This document shows, piece by piece, positions 20,107-23,693 of a stretch of 23,693 nt of DNA. The DNA comes from a virus: the IMG/VR virus record IMGVR_UViG_3300024999_000403, positions 1-23,693 of that record; one strand, given 5' to 3'. The translations under genes and the position numbers were made by a program. How positions within the stretch are numbered: the stretch's first letter is position 1; every line of letters starts with the position of its first letter. The notes under the pieces are model-generated. The model searched no databases, was not told the DNA's origin, and saw only the letters and a list, made by a program, of their open reading frames with translations.

Positions 20107-21107
20107 GAGAAAAAATCCTCCAAATTAGAATTCATCATCGCGTCATGCGATTTCTTTTTTTCTTGTTGTGGTGTGTTGAGTTTTGTCTTGATCACGGGGG
20201 TGTTCATTTTGAAATTGTTCATCTGCGCTGCAATGTCTTTCAGGCCGTACTTAACAAAGAACTTCATCAACTCCGTAGAATTGAAGTTCATATGTTTCTT
20301 TTCAGTCAGATCTGAAATAATTCCATTCTTGACATCGGCGGGGATATAATTGAAGTCAATTAGTGTACGATTGAACTCGTAAATCTCCCTCGCCCCTTTT
20401 TCCGTTTTGAGAAATGTCTCAATCCCAGCCTTATAAATTTTCTCAGCTGTCTTTTGTGCAACTCCTTTCTTGATAGGAAGACAACCGTCTCCTCTATCGC
20501 CGGCTATAATCAAAGTTTGAAGCTGAAAGTCGGTATTGATCGGTGGACAATATTTATTCGTCATGGGATCATAAATATGAACACCTTCCTGTTGTAGCTG
20601 TTTAAAATCTTTATCAGAACCAGCGATGAAAACAGGCTCGCCTTTTGCGGCATAGTGTCTTGTTGTGATCGCAATGACGTCGTCGCCCTCTGCTTCTTTA
20701 CACCGTAGTACGATAAAATCGCTATACTTATCGAGAATGTCCATACATTCATTATAAGCCGAGAAGATATCAGGCCACGGATAGTCGTCATTCTTATCAC
20801 GGCCCTGTTTATATGATCGTTCCTTGTAAACATCAATGTTGTGTCGATTTTTTTCAAACCATATGTGACGCCATGTTGGGCTATCATCAAGAGCAACGAT
20901 TAGAGGATTTGTCACCGAACATCCAAAAACACGAGCCCGTGATAGAAGACCACGCATTAGAATATGCATCATATAATGACGGTTTAATTTTCTCTTTGAA
21001 CCGACCGTATCTTCATCAGTACCATATTCCTCGTTCTTATCGAACAGGTCTTTAGTGGTTGCATAGATCAACCGATAAAGATAGTGAGACATATCAATGT
21101 TTACCAT
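20103..21107 (-). CDS. RNase H / 5'-3' exonuclease, T4 Rnh-like (FEN family)
   Basis: This 334-aa protein has the acidic residues of FEN nucleases: D5, D74-D75 (VALDDSPTWR), E138, E140 and D142-D143 (KEAEGDD), D165 and D167 (GSDKDF), and D204/D207 (AGDRGDG) followed by a helix-hairpin-helix region (LPIKKGVAQKTAEKI). T4 RNase H (305 aa) removes lagging-strand RNA primers. The last residues NLEDFFS fit a sliding-clamp (PIP-like) tail. The start overlaps the deoxyribosyltransferase-like gene by 14 bp, and its TGA overlaps the next ATG. Confidence 0.85.
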   Translation of the reverse strand: MVNIDMSHYLYRLIYATTKDLFDKNEEYGTDEDTVGSKRKLNRHYMMHILMRGLLSRARVFGCSVTNPLIVALDDSPTWRHIWFEKNRHNIDVYKERSYKQGRDKNDDYPWPDIFSAYNECMDILDKYSDFIVLRCKEAEGDDVIAITTRHYAAKGEPVFIAGSDKDFKQLQQEGVHIYDPMTNKYCPPINTDFQLQTLIIAGDRGDGCLPIKKGVAQKTAEKIYKAGIETFLKTEKGAREIYEFNRTLIDFNYIPADVKNGIISDLTEKKHMNFNSTELMKFFVKYGLKDIAAQMNNFKMNTPVIKTKLNTPQQEKKKSHDAMMNSNLEDFFS

Positions 21108-21585
21108 GTTGTGACTCCTTATAAATCAATGCACCGGCAAGAGAGGCGATGTATGGTACTTGCTCTATTCCAAAACGGTGACATATGATGTCAACATTAC
21201 CCTTGCGATAAAACCTATCTGGGCAACATACGACCAATTTCTGTGGGCATTTACCAGCAAGATAACCAAGTTCGAATAATGAGATCGGTGATTTTGTTAC
21301 TGGATCAAGATACATCACAACAACATCACACTTATCAATGTAATCAAGCTCCCATGTAACTTGTTGGAAGAAGTACGGATTCGAGATGTGTTGATCTTGT
21401 GTTGCATCGAAATCATCGCGGCGAGGTGAATAAATTGTAAAGTTCGACGACCATTCCGTGTGATCTTCCACTAATTGAATCAACTCATTCTGCCAATCAG
21501 CACAGGTTCCCATCTCTATTGAGCCGGCAAGAAAGACAGAGAATCCTTTTGTTTGGTAAAATTCTGGTGGTTTAACTATTCTCAT
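21094..21585 (-). CDS. Nucleoside 2-deoxyribosyltransferase-like protein
   Basis: This 163-aa protein has FLAGSIEMGTCADWQNEL (18-35), a PRRDDFD segment (54-60), DVVVMYLDP (87-95) and SLFELGYLAGK (102-112), with E105 as the likely nucleophile. These match the nucleoside deoxyribosyltransferase family, which moves deoxyribose between bases or hydrolyses the glycosidic bond. It may supply salvage nucleotides or modified bases; the direct substrate is unknown. It follows the helicase by 3 bp and overlaps RNase H, so it is part of the replication operon from P7. Confidence 0.8.
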   Translation of the reverse strand: MRIVKPPEFYQTKGFSVFLAGSIEMGTCADWQNELIQLVEDHTEWSSNFTIYSPRRDDFDATQDQHISNPYFFQQVTWELDYIDKCDVVVMYLDPVTKSPISLFELGYLAGKCPQKLVVCCPDRFYRKGNVDIICHRFGIEQVPYIASLAGALIYKESQHGKH

Positions 21586-21588
21586 TTA

Positions 21589-23001
21589 TTACTCCTCAAA
21601 TGTAAATCTTGCAAGAACGTCTTCTGTTGCCTCGGCATTTTTCTTCTTATACCTGGTGGCTTCTTCAACCTTCAACTGATCTTTTACATGCAGCGGCAAC
21701 TCTTGTTCACTCTCTGCAAGCTGATGTAACTTCATATGACTTCTGTTAACACCGACCGTATAGATCTCATAGTTGTTTGCACCGAACCGTGTCTTAATAA
21801 CTTTCAGAAGGTACTTACATAGTTTGAACAATTCTGGGTTCTGAATGATAGCCCCCATCCAATCAGCCGTCATCGGAAGGCCAAATGAGTCAGCGATATC
21901 TTCCATACCAGTGTCAACACCGGCTTCTGATCCACCGCGGTTTGTTTGTGTTGCAGAGATGACCGCACAGTTGAAACCGCCGTTCTCAAAAGATGCTCCG
22001 AGACCGCGCATTTCTTCTGTTACAGATTTGACATATAGATACTGATTGGATATTGCAGAGGCGGGGAGACGATAGCTGGCAAAGATGTTGAGATAATCGA
22101 GAATGATAACGTCAGGAACGAAACCTTCCTTAAGTTTGTAGTCATTAATCAAAGCACGGATGGTGTTGGCTGATGCCGTTCCGCTAGGATACTCCTTGAT
22201 TTTTAAACGACCGGTCGTTTTGTCATACAGTTCACGAACCTTCTTGAAGTACTCCTTTTTATCAAGTTGCATCCCAAGTTCATCTGTCATAAACTCAAGG
22301 AGATTTGCATCAAGGCGTGTGCGGATCATCTCTTCAGACATTTCAGCAGAGACATAAAGAACGTTGTAACCTTTACGCATTAATGCTGCGGCTTCATGAC
22401 ACATCCAAAGAGTCTTACCGATGTTTGTCCGACCCATATAAACGTAGATTGCTTTGCGACGATAGCCACCACCGAGCGATTGATTCATTGACTCAACTTC
22501 AGTTGGCATCACTTCGTCTTGTGTGGTATAGTACTCGTACTGTGTCGGTGCATCACGAAAATAGTCGTGGCCGAGCGTCTGTGCAAACCCAAACCGAAGA
22601 GCCTGCTTGATGATATCCTCAATGATTCCTTTATTTGACTTCGGGTCCTGCATGATTTTAAGAGAATCCATAATGGCATTCTCAAGCGAACGTAGCTTTC
22701 CCCAATTTTCGGATTCGGTGATAAGCATATCATCGGCAACTTCCTCTGCGCCTTTACACGAATCAATAAATTCGATAGCCTCATCTGTAACTCCTTCATT
22801 CAGATTAAGGTCATTCTTGATGAGTAATTTAATATCGGCCCACTTCGGTTGTCTTTTATAGAGTTCGGAATAATCCTTGATTTTACGAACAACTACACCC
22901 TGCGCATCATTATCAAATAGTTCTGGTGTTAGATGATGTATGGTCTTATTGAAATAGGTTGGACTTTCAAACAAGCTTTTAATAATGGCCTGATTTAACA
23001 T
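21589..23001 (-). CDS. Replicative DNA helicase, T4 gp41-like (DnaB family)
   Basis: This 470-aa protein matches T4 gp41 in size (475 aa). It has Walker A GRTNIGKT (190-197), SAEMSEEMI (motif 1a-like), Walker B DVIILDYLN with D302, and TQTNR (351-355) and RFGANN near the C-terminus as in RecA-like DnaB cores. It would form the hexameric replication-fork helicase partnered with the gp61-like primase. It is uninterrupted by an intein, although gp41 genes in other phages are known split-intein sites. GGAG lies 6 nt before the ATG. It starts the P7 unit after a leader of about 113 nt. Confidence 0.9.
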   Translation of the reverse strand: MLNQAIIKSLFESPTYFNKTIHHLTPELFDNDAQGVVVRKIKDYSELYKRQPKWADIKLLIKNDLNLNEGVTDEAIEFIDSCKGAEEVADDMLITESENWGKLRSLENAIMDSLKIMQDPKSNKGIIEDIIKQALRFGFAQTLGHDYFRDAPTQYEYYTTQDEVMPTEVESMNQSLGGGYRRKAIYVYMGRTNIGKTLWMCHEAAALMRKGYNVLYVSAEMSEEMIRTRLDANLLEFMTDELGMQLDKKEYFKKVRELYDKTTGRLKIKEYPSGTASANTIRALINDYKLKEGFVPDVIILDYLNIFASYRLPASAISNQYLYVKSVTEEMRGLGASFENGGFNCAVISATQTNRGGSEAGVDTGMEDIADSFGLPMTADWMGAIIQNPELFKLCKYLLKVIKTRFGANNYEIYTVGVNRSHMKLHQLAESEQELPLHVKDQLKVEEATRYKKKNAEATEDVLARFTFEE

Positions 23002-23120
23002 TCACTTCTCCAACACTAAAGACAGGGCAACTCCTAAGAGCCGGCGATCTCTAATGTAAACTTGAATTTATTTGGGATTTGCTTCTGAGAAAAACGGGGT
23101 GTTTTTATTGAAGGAGATAG
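23002..23120 (-). promoter_or_regulatory. Long untranslated leader of the helicase operon
   Basis: No gene is present here. The predicted P7 transcript begins near 23114 and carries a small hairpin close to its 5' end (6-bp stem AAAAAC/GTTTTT, 23090-23106) followed by U residues. The remainder holds the helicase ribosome-binding site at its end. It is the longest leader of the seven promoters. Nothing else recognisable was seen. Confidence 0.5.
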
Positions 23121-23149
23121 ATTATAAAATAAATGGCCGCAAATGTAAA
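23121..23149 (-). promoter_or_regulatory. Promoter P7, sigma70 type
   Basis: Minus-strand TTTACA (23144-23149; 5/6), 17-bp spacer, TATAAT (23121-23126). It overlaps the large hairpin at 23126-23179: the -35 and the whole spacer are within it. Confidence 0.8.
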
Positions 23150-23179
23150 TAGAAAAATACATTTGCGGCCATTTATTTT
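23126..23179 (-). terminator. Strong hairpin terminator after uvsX
   Basis: Two perfect 22-bp arms (23126-23147 and 23158-23179) with a 10-nt loop. The stem has the GC-rich core ATGGCCGCAAATG, and the flanks are A- and T-rich on both sides (ATTTATTTT), so it could end transcription in either direction. It lies 17 bp after the uvsX stop. Confidence 0.8.
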
Positions 23180-23196
23180 TATGTTGTTGTGAATTA

Positions 23197-23693
23197 TTAT
23201 TCTTCTGATTCGTCTTCCATTAATCCAAGGCATTGTGTTGCTGATTGATACCCGAAGATATCCCGGAGCTTGTCAGCGAACCCATCTTCAAGAATCTTGT
23301 CCCAGACAATCGGGTCGGTTGGATCAAGCATTCCCGCACTGAATAGAGGCATTGTTGTAATCCATCTATCGTAATTGGCCTTTGCTTCCTTACTTGCACC
23401 CTGACAATCTTTTGGAATTTCACCAGTTGGGTTAAATGCATATGAACGCTTGACCGGAATCAAAACATTCATCACCTCAGCAATCTCAAGGAGTCCAGAA
23501 TAACGTTGGAGACCTTTGTTGAAGTTGATGTTGAACTTAACTTTCATCTTCTCTTTAGCAAAACGAGATTTGATATTCTTGGCCGTGATGATGGCACCAA
23601 CAACGTCTGTTCCTTTTTTGTCTTGGGCTTTTGAAAGTTCAATGATCGCCGATGAAGCATAAAGGCTGCCGGAACCACCACCAACGGTATTAG
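23197..23693 (-). CDS. UvsX-like RecA-family recombinase, C-terminal part
   Basis: The 5' end is cut by the right edge. The visible part, about 165 codons, begins NTVGGGSGSLYASSAIIEL, followed by KDKK-type charged residues, KGTDVVGAIITAKNIKSRF and RYSGLLEIAEV, resembling the L2-loop and C-terminal region of T4 UvsX. The protein ends in an acidic tail (MEDESEE), as RecA-like recombinases often do. The Walker motifs lie beyond the window, so the call rests on the C-terminal half only and on the neighbouring T4-like helicase. UvsX drives recombination-dependent replication and strand exchange. Confidence 0.75.
   Translation of the reverse strand, partial: NTVGGGSGSLYASSAIIELSKAQDKKGTDVVGAIITAKNIKSRFAKEKMKVKFNINFNKGLQRYSGLLEIAEVMNVLIPVKRSYAFNPTGEIPKDCQGASKEAKANYDRWITTMPLFSAGMLDPTDPIVWDKILEDGFADKLRDIFGYQSATQCLGLMEDESEE

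Noticed and set aside
1-23693. tRNA genes, CRISPR arrays, transposons
   Set aside because: No cloverleaf, regular direct repeat array or transposase motif was seen on either strand by eye.

Overview
The window looks like about 23.7 kb of the genome of a tailed phage related to T4 (a myovirus-type replication and nucleotide-metabolism region). Every convincing gene lies on the minus strand. The diagnostic genes are a UvsX-like recombinase (cut by the right edge), a gp41-like DnaB-family helicase, a T4 RNase H-like 5'-3' exonuclease, a small gene in the place of T4 gene 33, a gp61-like primase, an AdoCbl-type (class II, NrdJ-like) ribonucleotide reductase, a dTMP/dNMP kinase and T4-style late promoter motifs (TATAAATA). 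The host cannot be named from the sequence. Consensus sigma70 promoters and strong Shine-Dalgarno sites suggest a bacterium with ordinary housekeeping transcription. I see no tRNA, rRNA, CRISPR array or insertion sequence.

Layout, read in the direction of transcription (right to left): uvsX end; hairpin terminator overlapping promoter P7; helicase, nucleoside deoxyribosyltransferase-like gene, RNase H, gp33 candidate, Cys-rich peptide; promoter P6; primase, zinc ribbon, mini P-loop ATPase, FmdB-like zinc ribbon, then the split ribonucleotide reductase; a 32-bp palindrome; acetyltransferase and C39-like protein; promoter P5; coiled-coil protein and protein phosphatase; a late-promoter homing endonuclease (HEG2) running into a DinG/XPD-type helicase; two small zinc proteins; promoter P4; eight short accessory genes; promoter P3; five more, including a 55-aa membrane peptide; promoter P2; Nudix, P-loop NTPase and two small genes; promoter P1; a 54-aa zinc finger, HEG1, dNMP kinase and a partial gene. 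All seven promoters have exactly 17 bp between -35 and -10, and most of the -35 boxes sit within a few bases of the stop codon of the gene upstream.

The most interesting system is a fractured ribonucleotide reductase gene. Its N-terminal half ends in the N-part of an intein, and its C-terminal half begins with the matching C-part. Between them lies a free-standing PD-(D/E)xK homing endonuclease gene (HEG3). The splice junction falls directly before the active-site radical cysteine, so that cysteine doubles as the +1 splicing nucleophile.

All three homing endonuclease genes have their ribosome-binding site or start codon inside an RNA hairpin. In two of them a perfect TATAAATA late motif lies in the upstream arm or the loop, and in the third there is a 7/8 match. 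A late transcript would therefore lack the blocking arm. This matches the published logic of T4 I-TevI control, here repeated three times, once within the split-intein locus.

Four small genes shorter than usual annotation cut-offs were found by reading intergenic DNA: 1685-1849, 4534-4701, 6141-6287 and 8256-8417. Several starts were moved to the codon that has a good Shine-Dalgarno site.
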